Part shown: positions 56,378 through 64,000 of the stretch, piece by piece
How positions within the stretch are numbered: the stretch's first letter is position 1
Layout of the letters: each line of letters begins with the position of its first letter
Source: Planctomycetota bacterium
GTDB taxonomy: Bacteria > Planctomycetota > UBA1135 > UBA2386
NCBI GenBank assembly: GCA_020638695.1
Contig: JACKIB010000008.1
Span: 62,001-126,000, forward strand
Length of the DNA: 64,000 nt
Direction: 5' to 3'
Position numbers and translations under genes: made by a program
Notes under the pieces: model-generated
Databases searched by the model: none
Told to the model about the DNA's origin: nothing
Seen by the model: only the letters and a program-made list of their open reading frames with translations

Positions 56378-57246
56378 CGCTCGCCCTGCCCGGTGCCCGC
56401 GACCGTGTGCACCTCGGCGGCGAATGCGGCGGCCGCCGCGGCGATCCTGTCTCGCCAGTCCGGATCGCCCGGGGCGAATGCCTGCATCACGCCGCGGCTC
56501 TGCGCCACCAGCGCGCCGCGCCCGCGCGGGTCGAACGCCGCCGCGACGTCCGACACGGTTGCGCCCTGCGCCCCGACCCCGGGCAGTAGCAGCCAGGCGC
56601 GCGGCATGCAGCGCCGCAGGTGCTCGATCTGTCCAGGCCACGTGGCCCCGACCACTGCCCCCACGTGCGCGTAGCCGTCCGGATCCCCCGTGCCCTCGCC
56701 CCAACGGTCGACCGCGCGTGCCACGGCCGTCGACAGGTCGGCTTCCCCCACCTGCAGGTCCTGGAACTCGGCGGCCGACGGATTGCTCGTGCGCACCAGG
56801 ACGAACAGCCCCTTGCCCGCCGTTCTGGACAGCGAGAGGAACGGCTCGAGGGAGTCGGAACCCAAATATGGGTGCAGAGTTACAGCGTCCGCGACCCGCA
56901 GGTGGAACGCCGCATAGGCCGCCGCGGTGGTGCCTATGTCGCCGCGCTTGATGTCGCCGACCACGAGCATCCCGAGCTCCTGCGCCAGTGCGCAGGTCGA
57001 TTCGTAGGCGCGGAAACCGCTCCATCCGAACTGCTCGAAGAACGCGATGTTGGGCTTCACCACGCCGACGTGCGGTGCGAGTCGCGGCAGGCTCTCGCGG
57101 TAGAACGCACAAATGCGCTCAACCGGGTCATCGACCCCACCGAGCTCCGCCGGCAGCGCGTCGAGCCGCGGGTCGAGTCCGATGATCGCCGGCGCGAAAC
57201 CTGCGCGGACCCGCTGCTCGAGCGCCTGTGCGAAGCCGATCGCCAT
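56374..57246 (-). CDS. pyrF: Orotidine 5'-phosphate decarboxylase, type 2
   Basis: A 290-residue enzyme that decarboxylates OMP to UMP. IIGLDPRLDALPAEL is the start of the barrel, VVKPNIAFFEQFGW the KPNxAFFE strand characteristic of type 2, and VVGDIKRGDIGTTAAAYA the catalytic DxKxxD motif. LLPGVGAQGA and VAQSRGVMQAF close the phosphate site. It starts at ATG 57246, divergent from pntA. It heads the pyrF-bshC-bshB1 set. Confidence 0.92.
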   Translation of the reverse strand: MAIGFAQALEQRVRAGFAPAIIGLDPRLDALPAELGGVDDPVERICAFYRESLPRLAPHVGVVKPNIAFFEQFGWSGFRAYESTCALAQELGMLVVGDIKRGDIGTTAAAYAAFHLRVADAVTLHPYLGSDSLEPFLSLSRTAGKGLFVLVRTSNPSAAEFQDLQVGEADLSTAVARAVDRWGEGTGDPDGYAHVGAVVGATWPGQIEHLRRCMPRAWLLLPGVGAQGATVSDVAAAFDPRGRGALVAQSRGVMQAFAPGDPDWRDRIAAAAAAFAAEVHTVAGTGQGER

Positions 57247-57471
57247 CGCGGCAGAGCCTACCCTGCCGCGGGCCGGAGTCATCCGGCGACCGGTCTCGCC
57301 GTGGCAAATCCGGGCGGGTGGTGACCGCGCGGCAAAGCACCAGAAAGAGAGTGCACACACCGCGCCGAGCTGGTTCGCTTTGTGCCCCCGATAGATCCCA
57401 CACACCCGGACACACCACTGCCAGGACCACAGCTGGCCGTTCCGGAACCGTCGAGGAGGTTCGATCGCGCG
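57247..57471. other. Divergent gap between pyrF and pntA
   Basis: A gap of 225 bases with no coding sequence. GAGGAGGT at 57453-57460 is a strong ribosome-binding site 11 bases before the pntA ATG, which decides that start against the upstream in-frame alternatives. No clear -35/-10 pair was identified for either gene. Confidence 0.45.
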
Positions 57472-58617
57472 ATGGCTGTCGCTTTCATTCCCAAGGAAAC
57501 CCACGGCACCGAGACCCGAGTGGCCGGCACACCGGACACGGTGAAGGCGCTGGTCAAGGCCGGCCTGCAGGTTCAAGTGCAGTCCGGTGCGGGGTCGTCC
57601 GCCGGCTTCCCCGACGACGAGTTCACGGCGGCCGGCGCGAGCATCGTCACGGATGCGGCTGCGGCGCGCGGCGGTGCCGACCTGGTGCTCGGCATCCACG
57701 TGCCGCCACCGGCCGAGTGCAAGCAGCTCAAGCGCGGCGCGATGCTGGTGTGCGGCATGCAGCCCCTGCTGCAGCTGGACTCGGTGGCAGCGCTGCGCGA
57801 TGCGGGTGTGCAGGCATTCGCCATGGACCTCATGCCGCGCATCACCCGCGCGCAGAAGATGGACATCCTGAGCAGCCAAGCGACCGCGGGCGGCTATCAG
57901 GCCGTCTTGCTGGCCGCCGCGCGGCTGCCGCGTTTCTTCCCGCTGTTGATGACCGCGGCCGGCACGATCAAGCCGGCACGGGTGTTCGTGCTCGGAGCCG
58001 GCGTCGCGGGCCTGCAGGCCATCGCCACCTCCCGGCGGCTCGGCGCGGTGGTCGAGGCGAACGACATCCGCCCGGCGGTGAAGGAACAGGTCGAGAGCCT
58101 CGGTGCGAAGTTCGTCGACACCGGCACCCCGCCGCAGGCGGAGAGCACCGGCGGCTACGCGCGGGAGACCACGGAGGAGTACCAGCGCAAGCAGCGCGAG
58201 ATCCTCACCGCGCACGTCGCCGACGCTGACGTGGTGATCACCACCGCACTGATTCCCGGCCGCAAGGCGCCGGTGCTGCTAAGCGAGGACATGGTGAAGC
58301 GGATGCGGCTCGGCTCGGTGATCGTCGACATGGCGGTCGAGATGGGCGGCAACGTCGAAGGCAGCGAGAAGGGCAAGACCGTGACGAAGCACGGTGTCAC
58401 GATCATCGGTGAACTCAACTTGCCCGGCATGGTCCCCTACGACGCGAGCCGCATGTTCGCCAAGAACGTGCAGGGTTTCCTCGAGCTGGTGCTGGGCGAC
58501 GGCAAGCTCGATCCGAAGTGGGACGACGAGGTCGTCACCGCGATCTGCGTCTGCCGCGACGGCAAGGTGTCCCACGCCGCATCCGCCGAGGCGCTCGCCG
58601 CCGGGAGGAGTTCCTGA
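57472..58617 (+). CDS. pntA: NAD(P) transhydrogenase subunit alpha, NAD-binding part
   Basis: A 381-residue soluble dI component of the proton-translocating transhydrogenase. AVAFIPKETHGTETRVAGTP is the conserved N-terminus. AFAMDLMPRITRAQKMDILS, AGGYQAVLLAAARLPRFFP and PARVFVLGAGVAGLQAIATS mark the dinucleotide-binding domain. ADVVITTALIPGRKAPVLL and VIVDMAVEMGGNVEGSEKG are the following family motifs. The gene is split from the membrane part, as in Rhodospirillum. The start is ATG 57472, eleven bases after a good ribosome-binding site. Confidence 0.92.
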   Translation: MAVAFIPKETHGTETRVAGTPDTVKALVKAGLQVQVQSGAGSSAGFPDDEFTAAGASIVTDAAAARGGADLVLGIHVPPPAECKQLKRGAMLVCGMQPLLQLDSVAALRDAGVQAFAMDLMPRITRAQKMDILSSQATAGGYQAVLLAAARLPRFFPLLMTAAGTIKPARVFVLGAGVAGLQAIATSRRLGAVVEANDIRPAVKEQVESLGAKFVDTGTPPQAESTGGYARETTEEYQRKQREILTAHVADADVVITTALIPGRKAPVLLSEDMVKRMRLGSVIVDMAVEMGGNVEGSEKGKTVTKHGVTIIGELNLPGMVPYDASRMFAKNVQGFLELVLGDGKLDPKWDDEVVTAICVCRDGKVSHAASAEALAAGRSS

Positions 58618-58904
58618 TGACCTTCGAGTTGACCTTCTTCGTGTTCGTCCTCGCCTCGGTGGTCGGTTTCGAGATCATCACCAAGGTCCCGCCGACGCTG
58701 CACACGCCGCTGATGTCGGGCAGCAACGCGATCTCCGGAGTCACGATCGTCGGCGCGATTGCGTCGCTGCACGCCGACTACACCGGGCTCGGGTTGACGC
58801 TCGCGGTCGTCGCGCTGGTGTTCGCCACCATCAACGTGGTCGGCGGATTCCTGGTGACCGATCGCATGCTGTCGATGTTCGCCAGCAAGAAGCGCAACCA
58901 GTGA
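58617..58904 (+). CDS. NAD(P) transhydrogenase subunit alpha, membrane part
   Basis: A 95-residue membrane protein with three hydrophobic segments (FELTFFVFVLASVVGFEIIT, AISGVTIVGAIASLH, LTLAVVALVFATINVVGGFL). VPPTLHTPLMSGSNAISG is the conserved loop with SNA-I-x-G. It is the split C-terminal part of PntA (PntAB in some nomenclature). The ATG overlaps the pntA stop (TGATG). The cytoplasmic end is short and basic. Confidence 0.9.
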   Translation: MTFELTFFVFVLASVVGFEIITKVPPTLHTPLMSGSNAISGVTIVGAIASLHADYTGLGLTLAVVALVFATINVVGGFLVTDRMLSMFASKKRNQ

Positions 58905-58920
58905 GGCACCGAGCGCACGC

Positions 58921-60366
58921 GTGAACGCCATGATCAGCCTCCTGCAGGACGAACCCGCGCCGAACCAGGCGCTCTATACCTATCTGTACCTGGCGGCGAC
59001 GGTGCTCTTCATCTGGGGCATCAAGCGGTTGGGCAAGGTCAAGACGGCGCGCTCGGGCAACCAGTTGGCCGCCGTCGGAATGTTGATCGCGACCGTGACG
59101 GCGATCGCCGAGACGCAGAAGGTCAGCTGGACGCTGATCGCGGTCGGGTTGATCCTCGGCACGTTGATCGGCGCGGTGCTGGCGCGCCGCGTCGCGATGA
59201 CCGCGATGCCCGAACTCGTCGCGGCGTTCAACGGACTCGGTGGTGCGGCGTCGATGTTCGTCGGGCTGGCATTCCTGGCGGTCAACGTCCGCTCTGAAGG
59301 AAACGCCACCGCCGGCATGACGATGTCGCAGTTGGTGACCGTGCCGCTGAGCATCCTGATCGGTGGCGCGACGCTCACCGGGAGCGGCGTCGCGTACCTG
59401 AAGCTGTCCGGCAAGAAGATCGTCCACCCGTTCTCCGGCGCCTCTCGGCACGGTGTGCACGCGGTGCTGGCAATCCTGCTGGTGCTCAGCGGTCTGTGGA
59501 TGTCGACGCTGGCGGAGTCCGCCCCGCAGGTGGCGATGGCCGCGATGGTGATCGTCGCGATCTCCTGTCTGCTCGGGGTGTTCCTGGTGATGCCGATCGG
59601 TGGCGCCGACATGCCGGTGGTGGTCGCGCTGCTCAACAGCTACTCCGGGCTGGCCGCGGCGGCGAGCGGGTTCGTGATCGGCAACTTGCTGCTGGTGGTG
59701 TCGGGAGCGTTGGTCGGCGCGTCGGGGCTGATCCTGACGCAGATCATGTGCAAGGCGATGAACCGCTCGCTCGGCAACGTGCTGTTGGGCGGCATCGGCG
59801 ACGACAGCGTGGCGAAGGACGCCCGCGACTACACGGGCATCAAGGAGACCTCGCCGGAAGAGGTCGCGATGCTGCTCGACGCCGCGAGCTCGATCATCAT
59901 CGTGCCGGGCTACGGGCTGGCGGTGGCGCAGGCGCAGCACGTCACGCGGGAACTCGGGCAGGAGCTGGAGAAGCGCGGCAAGCAGGTTCGCTACGCCATC
60001 CACCCGGTCGCCGGTCGCATGCCCGGGCACATGAACGTGCTGCTGGCCGAGGCCGACGTGCCGTACGACCGCCTGTTCGAGTTGGAGCGCATCAACGGCG
60101 ACTTCGTCAACACCGATCTGGTGCTGATCCTGGGCGCCAACGACGTGGTCAACCCGGCGGCTCGCGAGGACAAGACCAGCCCGATCTACGGCATGCCGAT
60201 CCTGGACGTCGACTACGCTCGGACCGTGGTGATGGTCAAGCGCTCGCTCAGCCCCGGCTACGCCGGCATCAAGAACCCGCTGTTCGAGAAGGACAACACC
60301 TTGATGGTGTTCCTCGACGCCAAGGAAGCGATCCAGGCGTTCGTCACCGAGGTCAAGGAGCTCTGA
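58921..60366 (+). CDS. pntB: NAD(P) transhydrogenase subunit beta
   Basis: A 481-residue protein with nine or so hydrophobic segments in the first 280 residues (dII) and an NADP-binding C-terminal domain (dIII). VVVALLNSYSGLAAAASGFV is the typical dII motif. IIVPGYGLAVAQAQHV and YAIHPVAGRMPGHMNVLLAEADVPY are the dIII fingerprint, and LILGANDVVNPAAREDKTSP the following loop. The GTG at 58921 and ATG at 58930 are both plausible starts. It closes the pnt operon. Confidence 0.93.
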   Translation: MNAMISLLQDEPAPNQALYTYLYLAATVLFIWGIKRLGKVKTARSGNQLAAVGMLIATVTAIAETQKVSWTLIAVGLILGTLIGAVLARRVAMTAMPELVAAFNGLGGAASMFVGLAFLAVNVRSEGNATAGMTMSQLVTVPLSILIGGATLTGSGVAYLKLSGKKIVHPFSGASRHGVHAVLAILLVLSGLWMSTLAESAPQVAMAAMVIVAISCLLGVFLVMPIGGADMPVVVALLNSYSGLAAAASGFVIGNLLLVVSGALVGASGLILTQIMCKAMNRSLGNVLLGGIGDDSVAKDARDYTGIKETSPEEVAMLLDAASSIIIVPGYGLAVAQAQHVTRELGQELEKRGKQVRYAIHPVAGRMPGHMNVLLAEADVPYDRLFELERINGDFVNTDLVLILGANDVVNPAAREDKTSPIYGMPILDVDYARTVVMVKRSLSPGYAGIKNPLFEKDNTLMVFLDAKEAIQAFVTEVKEL

Positions 60367-60399
60367 TCCGCCTCGCGCGCGGGTGGCGACACGCCGCCC

Positions 60400-60512
60400 G
60401 ATCGTCGCGCCGCACAGTTGACAGCTGAGGCGACCGCGCGAGGTCGCTTGAAGACGTCGAGCGCATGACCTGCTCCTCGAAGGCGCTGCATCCTTGCCTC
60501 GGGCAGTCCTGC
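60400..60512 (-). repeat. Intergenic repeat family, copy 6 (reverse orientation)
   Basis: Read on the reverse strand, GCAGGACTGCCCGAGGC, CTTCGAGGAGCAGGTCATGC and CGACCTCGCGCGGTCGCC with TCAGCTGTCAACTGTG correspond to GCAGGTTCTGCCCGGAGGC, CGTCGAGGAGCAGGTTCTGA and CGAACTTGCGCGATCGCAGCAGCT in copy 4. It lies between the convergent pntB and hemW genes. Both ends are diverged, so the limits are approximate. Confidence 0.6.
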
Positions 60513-60612
60513 TGCTGTGCTCGCCGGCGATTCGACCGCGCGACGCCGCTCATCGGTGCGATTCGGCGGGCACGTCGGTGAGCGGCGAGGTCGACAGTCC
60601 GGTGGTGCCGGG

Positions 60613-61824
60613 TCAGGTGCCCAGGAACTCCTCGCCGACGGTGTTGCCGAACAGCTGACCGAAAGGGGTCAGCAGCAACCGGGAGCCACGGCGCTCGACT
60701 AGGTCCTGTCCGATCAGTTTGGCGACGGCCGGCGCGAACTCGCGGTCGATGTCGAAGCCCAGGCGCTCGGCGATCGCCGCGGTGTCGACTCCCGCGGTGC
60801 GCCGCAGACCGAGCCACAGCGCCTCTGCGGCGCGCTGGCGCAGCGTCAAGGTCTCGGCGCTCGCCGTCGGCCGAAGGCCGCGTTCGAGCGAATCGGCCCA
60901 CGCGCCGAGCGGCTTGAGGTTGGTCGAGCGCACGCCGTCGCGGTGGTCGCTCGCACCCGGACCGAGCCCGAGGTAGTTGCCCTGCAGCCAGTAGTGGTCG
61001 TTGTGGCGGCAAGGTCCCCCACCACCGGCGAAGTTGCTGGTCTCGTACGCGGTGAAGCCCGCGGCGGCGAGGATCTCGCGGGTGCGCTCGAACATCGCGC
61101 GGTCGAGCTCGTCGCTGTTCGCGGTCACGCGACCCTGCTGTCGGTCGCGGGTGAGGCGCGTGCCGAGCTCGTAGGTCAGGTTGTAGCAGGACAGGTGGTC
61201 GGGCTCGAGCTCGAGCGCCGCGCGCAGGTCGGACTCCCACTCGGCCATCGTCTGGCCGGGGATGGAGAACATCAGGTCGAGGCTGATGTTGCGGAACCCG
61301 GCGTCGCGCAGCACGCGGAACGCCGTGCGGGTCCGTTCGGCATCGTGGGCGCGGTCGAGGAAACGCAGGTAGCGGTCGTCGAAGCTCTGCGCGCCGAGGC
61401 TCACTCGGTTGACCCCGGCGTCGCGCATCAGTTGGGCCTTCTCCGGCGTCACGCTCTCGGGGTTCGCCTCCATGGTGACTTCGCTCCGACCGCGGAGATC
61501 GAGGCGGCGTCCGGTGATTGCGAACAGGCGTCGCAGGCGGTCCGGGTCGAGGAAGGTCGGAGTGCCGCCGCCGAAGAACACCGAGCAGGCACCGGGCGGC
61601 AACGGAACCAGGTCCAACTCGATGTGCAGGGCGTCGAGGAAGCGATCGAGTGCCGACCCCGGGTCGGCACTCGGAGCTCCAGTCTGGCGCGCCGCCTGCT
61701 CAGGGGTGAACGAGTTGAAGTCGCAGTAGCCGCACTTGACCACGCAGAACGGCACGTGCACGTAGACGCTGGTGGCGGTCGGGTCGGGGTCCGCCGGCCA
61801 CTCCGCAACCGCGTCCGGCGTCAC
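60613..61824 (-). CDS. hemW: HemW-like radical SAM protein (coproporphyrinogen III oxidase-like)
   Basis: A 403-residue radical SAM enzyme. VYVHVPFCVVKCGYCDFNSF has the CxxxCxxC cluster motif. VFFGGGTPTFLDPDRL, MEANPESVTPEKAQLM and VSLGAQSFDDRYLRFLDR are typical of the HemN/HemW group, and CYNLTYELGT follows. HemW is a heme chaperone rather than an oxidase; the distinction from HemN relies on the missing N-terminal cysteine and the C-terminal GRAHxHR-like variation. The GTG start overlaps the nhaD stop by four bases (GTGA). Confidence 0.85.
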   Translation of the reverse strand: MTPDAVAEWPADPDPTATSVYVHVPFCVVKCGYCDFNSFTPEQAARQTGAPSADPGSALDRFLDALHIELDLVPLPPGACSVFFGGGTPTFLDPDRLRRLFAITGRRLDLRGRSEVTMEANPESVTPEKAQLMRDAGVNRVSLGAQSFDDRYLRFLDRAHDAERTRTAFRVLRDAGFRNISLDLMFSIPGQTMAEWESDLRAALELEPDHLSCYNLTYELGTRLTRDRQQGRVTANSDELDRAMFERTREILAAAGFTAYETSNFAGGGGPCRHNDHYWLQGNYLGLGPGASDHRDGVRSTNLKPLGAWADSLERGLRPTASAETLTLRQRAAEALWLGLRRTAGVDTAAIAERLGFDIDREFAPAVAKLIGQDLVERRGSRLLLTPFGQLFGNTVGEEFLGT

Positions 61825-63233
61825 CCCGCGTTGCTCGGGTAGTTGAGCAGGTGGTGCGCGAGGATCGACCCGGCGTAGCCGAGCAGGATCACCGGGAACC
61901 ACTTGAGGTGCGAGGTGAACGTGTACTTGCCGTGCGCGGTACCCATGAGCGCTACACCTGCGGCCGAACCGACCGACAGCAGCGATCCACCGACGCCGGC
62001 GGTCAGCGTGATCAGCAGCCAGTGGAAGTGCTGCACCTCCGGGGTGGCCCCCATGTTGGGGTTCATCCCGATCACCGCGAACATCACGGGGACGTTGTCG
62101 AGCACCGCGGAAACCCCGCCGACTGCCACGTTGGACACGTACGGGCCGAGTTGGACGTACATTTTCTGTGCCGCCAGCTCGAGGAAGCCGAGTTCCTTGA
62201 GCCCGCCGACGCACATGATCACGCCGAAGAAGAACAACATCGTGTCCCACTCCACGTCGGCCACGTTGTTGAGCACGTCGAGCGGCTCGTCGAACTGCAT
62301 GCGGATCTCCTTCAGCCGGCGCAGGAAGCCGTAGATGAAGAAGTAGCCGAGGCCGGACGTCATGCCGAGGAAAGGCGGCAGGTGGTAGACACTGTGGAAC
62401 ACTACCGCCGTGCAGATGGTCGCCAGGAACATCAAGATCACCAGCCACCAGCCGTCCTTGAGCTCGACCTTCTCGGTCAGGGGCGCCGGCCGTTCCTTGG
62501 GCACGAACATCGTCATGGCGATCGCGGGGATCAGCCAGTTGACCAACGAGGGCACGAAGATCTTGAAGAACTCCGTCGCCTCGACCTTCTGTGCCGCCCA
62601 CACCATCAGCGTGGTGATGTCGCCGAACGGCGAGAACGCGCCACCGGCGTTCGCCGCGACGACGATGTTGCAACAGCTCAAGCTGATGAACCGGAGGTTC
62701 TTGCCGCCGACCGTGACCACCACCGCGCCCATCAACAGTGCGGTGGTCAGGTTGTCGGCGATCGGCGAGATGAGGAAAGCCAGCCCGCCCGTGGTCCAGA
62801 ACACCGTCCGCAGGCCGAACCCCGCGGAGATCAGCCAGGCGTTGATCCGCAGGAACACGTTGCGCTCCGCGATCGCGCTGATGTAGGTCATCGCGACCAT
62901 CAGGAACAGGAACAACGCGCCGAAGTCGGAGACGTGGTGCAACACCAGGTGCTCGAGCAGCTTCTCCCGGTTCTCGGTGGCCGACTTCTGCGCGTCGGGA
63001 ATCCACTGGTGCGACTGGTAGAACGCCTCGACCTGGTGCTGGTCGAGCGTTGCGATGGCGAACGCCACACACACCCAGATGAACCCGGCGGCGATCACCA
63101 CCGGCTTGGACTTGCGCAGCTTGATCACGTCCTCGAGCACCACCAGCAGGTAGGCGAAGACGAACGCGCCGACCGCCAGGATTCCGTAGGTGGACCCGGT
63201 GAAGTCGGAGCCGAGCAGTGAGAGTTGGGCCAA
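61821..63233 (-). CDS. nhaD: Sodium/proton antiporter NhaD
   Basis: A 470-residue membrane protein with eleven or so hydrophobic segments. FLISPIADNLTTALLMGAVV holds the conserved acidic NPxA(D)N-type unwound helix. AANAGGAFSPFGDITTLMVW is the NhaD signature, and SAVLDNVPVMFAVIGMN the second discontinuous helix. It exchanges Na+ (or Li+) for H+ across the inner membrane. The start is TTG 63233, with AGAGG upstream on the same strand. Its stop overlaps the hemW start. Confidence 0.9.
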   Translation of the reverse strand: MAQLSLLGSDFTGSTYGILAVGAFVFAYLLVVLEDVIKLRKSKPVVIAAGFIWVCVAFAIATLDQHQVEAFYQSHQWIPDAQKSATENREKLLEHLVLHHVSDFGALFLFLMVAMTYISAIAERNVFLRINAWLISAGFGLRTVFWTTGGLAFLISPIADNLTTALLMGAVVVTVGGKNLRFISLSCCNIVVAANAGGAFSPFGDITTLMVWAAQKVEATEFFKIFVPSLVNWLIPAIAMTMFVPKERPAPLTEKVELKDGWWLVILMFLATICTAVVFHSVYHLPPFLGMTSGLGYFFIYGFLRRLKEIRMQFDEPLDVLNNVADVEWDTMLFFFGVIMCVGGLKELGFLELAAQKMYVQLGPYVSNVAVGGVSAVLDNVPVMFAVIGMNPNMGATPEVQHFHWLLITLTAGVGGSLLSVGSAAGVALMGTAHGKYTFTSHLKWFPVILLGYAGSILAHHLLNYPSNAG

Positions 63234-63453
63234 GGCTTCGCCTCTTGCCGAGCGGGTGTGGGAGGGACCCTAGTCCGGCGAGATCGGGGGGCGGAAGGAC
63301 GTCGCGGCGGCGTCGGGAGGGGTCGCGGAGAACCGACAGCGTTCGGTTCGCGCTGGTGCGACTCAACAAGAATCGCGGCAAAAAGCGCGCGACCGGGCGC
63401 TGAGCGAGGCCACACGTGCGAGTCGCGGTGCCCCTTGCGCTCGCGGCAGGAAG

Positions 63454-64000
63454 CTACCCGCCGTCGCCGTCCGGCGGGGGCGTCGTCTCGGTGTCGTTCT
63501 CGACGTACGCGGCCAGCGCCTTGCGCAACGCGGCGGTCACCGTGGTCGACGTGACCCCGAGCAGCCGCCGAACCTGACCCGGGGAGAGCGTGCTCTCCAG
63601 GTCGCCGTCTTCGCCCTCGGGGAACAGGATCGGTTCCTCGGAGGCCCCGAACGCCAGGGTGGGAAGGTCGTCGCCCCCGGTGCGTCGAGCCTGTTCCAGC
63701 AACCCACCGAGATCGACCCCACGCATGACCAGGAGCTCCCAGGGTTGGGTCTCCAAGCGGCGGGCGAACAGTTCGTGCACCGCGAGAATGTGGCGGCACG
63801 GACGGTCGGGGTCGGCACAGGTGCATGCGTAGGTGACGCGGCGGGACTCCGGAAAGATCGGCTCGCCGGCGATCCGCGCCACCAGCCGGTCGAAGGAGCG
63901 CGGCACCCGGCCGTTGCTCAGTGCTTCGAGCATGCTGGCCGAGCGGCGCAGCACGCGCGCCACCTGCGGCCAGATCTTGCTCGGCAGCACCGGGGCGTGG
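63454..64000 (-). CDS. SWIM zinc-finger protein (partial, N-terminus off right edge)
   Basis: The visible 182 residues contain VTYACTCADPDRPCRHILAV, a SWIM zinc finger (CxCx(n)CxH). ETQPWELLVMRGVDLGGLLE follows as in SWIM proteins of unknown function next to SNF2-like helicases. The last 45 residues are an Asp/Glu/Thr/Pro-rich tail (ENDTETTPPPDGDGG). The reading frame is open past the right edge, so the start is not in the window. A GTG at 63990 would be the first possible internal start. Confidence 0.8.
   Translation of the reverse strand, partial: HAPVLPSKIWPQVARVLRRSASMLEALSNGRVPRSFDRLVARIAGEPIFPESRRVTYACTCADPDRPCRHILAVHELFARRLETQPWELLVMRGVDLGGLLEQARRTGGDDLPTLAFGASEEPILFPEGEDGDLESTLSPGQVRRLLGVTSTTVTAALRKALAAYVENDTETTPPPDGDGG

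Overview
This 64 kb window is GC-rich, gene-dense bacterial chromosome from a Gram-negative organism. The outer membrane is implied by a KdsD-KdsC-LptC/A-like-LptD operon and by an MCE/MlaFE lipid-transport pair. Several traits recall Planctomycetota or a neighbouring high-GC lineage: an ABC-2 permease fused to a CPBP-like domain, a lone ParA, tandem GspG-like pseudopilins and an XrtA-type deacetylase. That placement is inference from family knowledge; no rRNA or other decisive marker is present. Many genes overlap by four bases (ATGA or GTGA), so translational coupling looks common.

Layout. 1-7 kb: the edge of a signal peptidase I gene, a tandem winged-helix-like protein, an ABC exporter pair and an MFS carrier. 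7-14.4 kb: a surface-glycan block (polysaccharide deacetylase, GT2, a large membrane glycosyltransferase-like protein, a two-domain glycosyltransferase). 14.4-17 kb: aspartate kinase divergent from a LeuA-like synthase. 17.4-19.3 kb: a small cysteine-containing protein and two pseudopilins. 19.3-25 kb: an isomerase, a membrane-anchored protein, rsmB, fmt, a HIT-like protein and scpA. 25.1-35.5 kb: the LPS export operon, a flippase-like protein and a GT39-like transferase. 35.4-39.6 kb: a methyltransferase, ettA, tatA and an MshEN-like protein. 39.7-49.0 kb: a co-directional dnaA-dnaN-dciA-like-gyrB-MCE-MlaFE block. 49.4-57.2 kb: a cysteine desulfurase, bshA, a degenerate HATPase-like protein, parA, bshB1, bshC and pyrF. 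57.5-64 kb: the pnt transhydrogenase operon, hemW, nhaD and the edge of a SWIM zinc-finger gene.

Four systems stand out. First, a family of roughly 100-350 bp intergenic repeats lies just beyond stop codons. At least six members are recognisable; the terminal motif AGCCCGGAC is shared and in two cases provides the TAG stop codon of the adjacent gene. Second, the MCE protein downstream of gyrB carries a C-terminal domain resembling a trypsin-like protease without its catalytic His and Ser, and its partner is a single-chain MlaF-MlaE fusion. Third, a complete bacillithiol route (bshA, bshB1, bshC) lies next to the replication genes. Fourth, the LPS bridge seems to be one 995-residue protein whose start overlaps kdsC and whose stop overlaps the lptD start.

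No tRNA, rRNA, CRISPR array or autonomous insertion sequence was recognised by eye.
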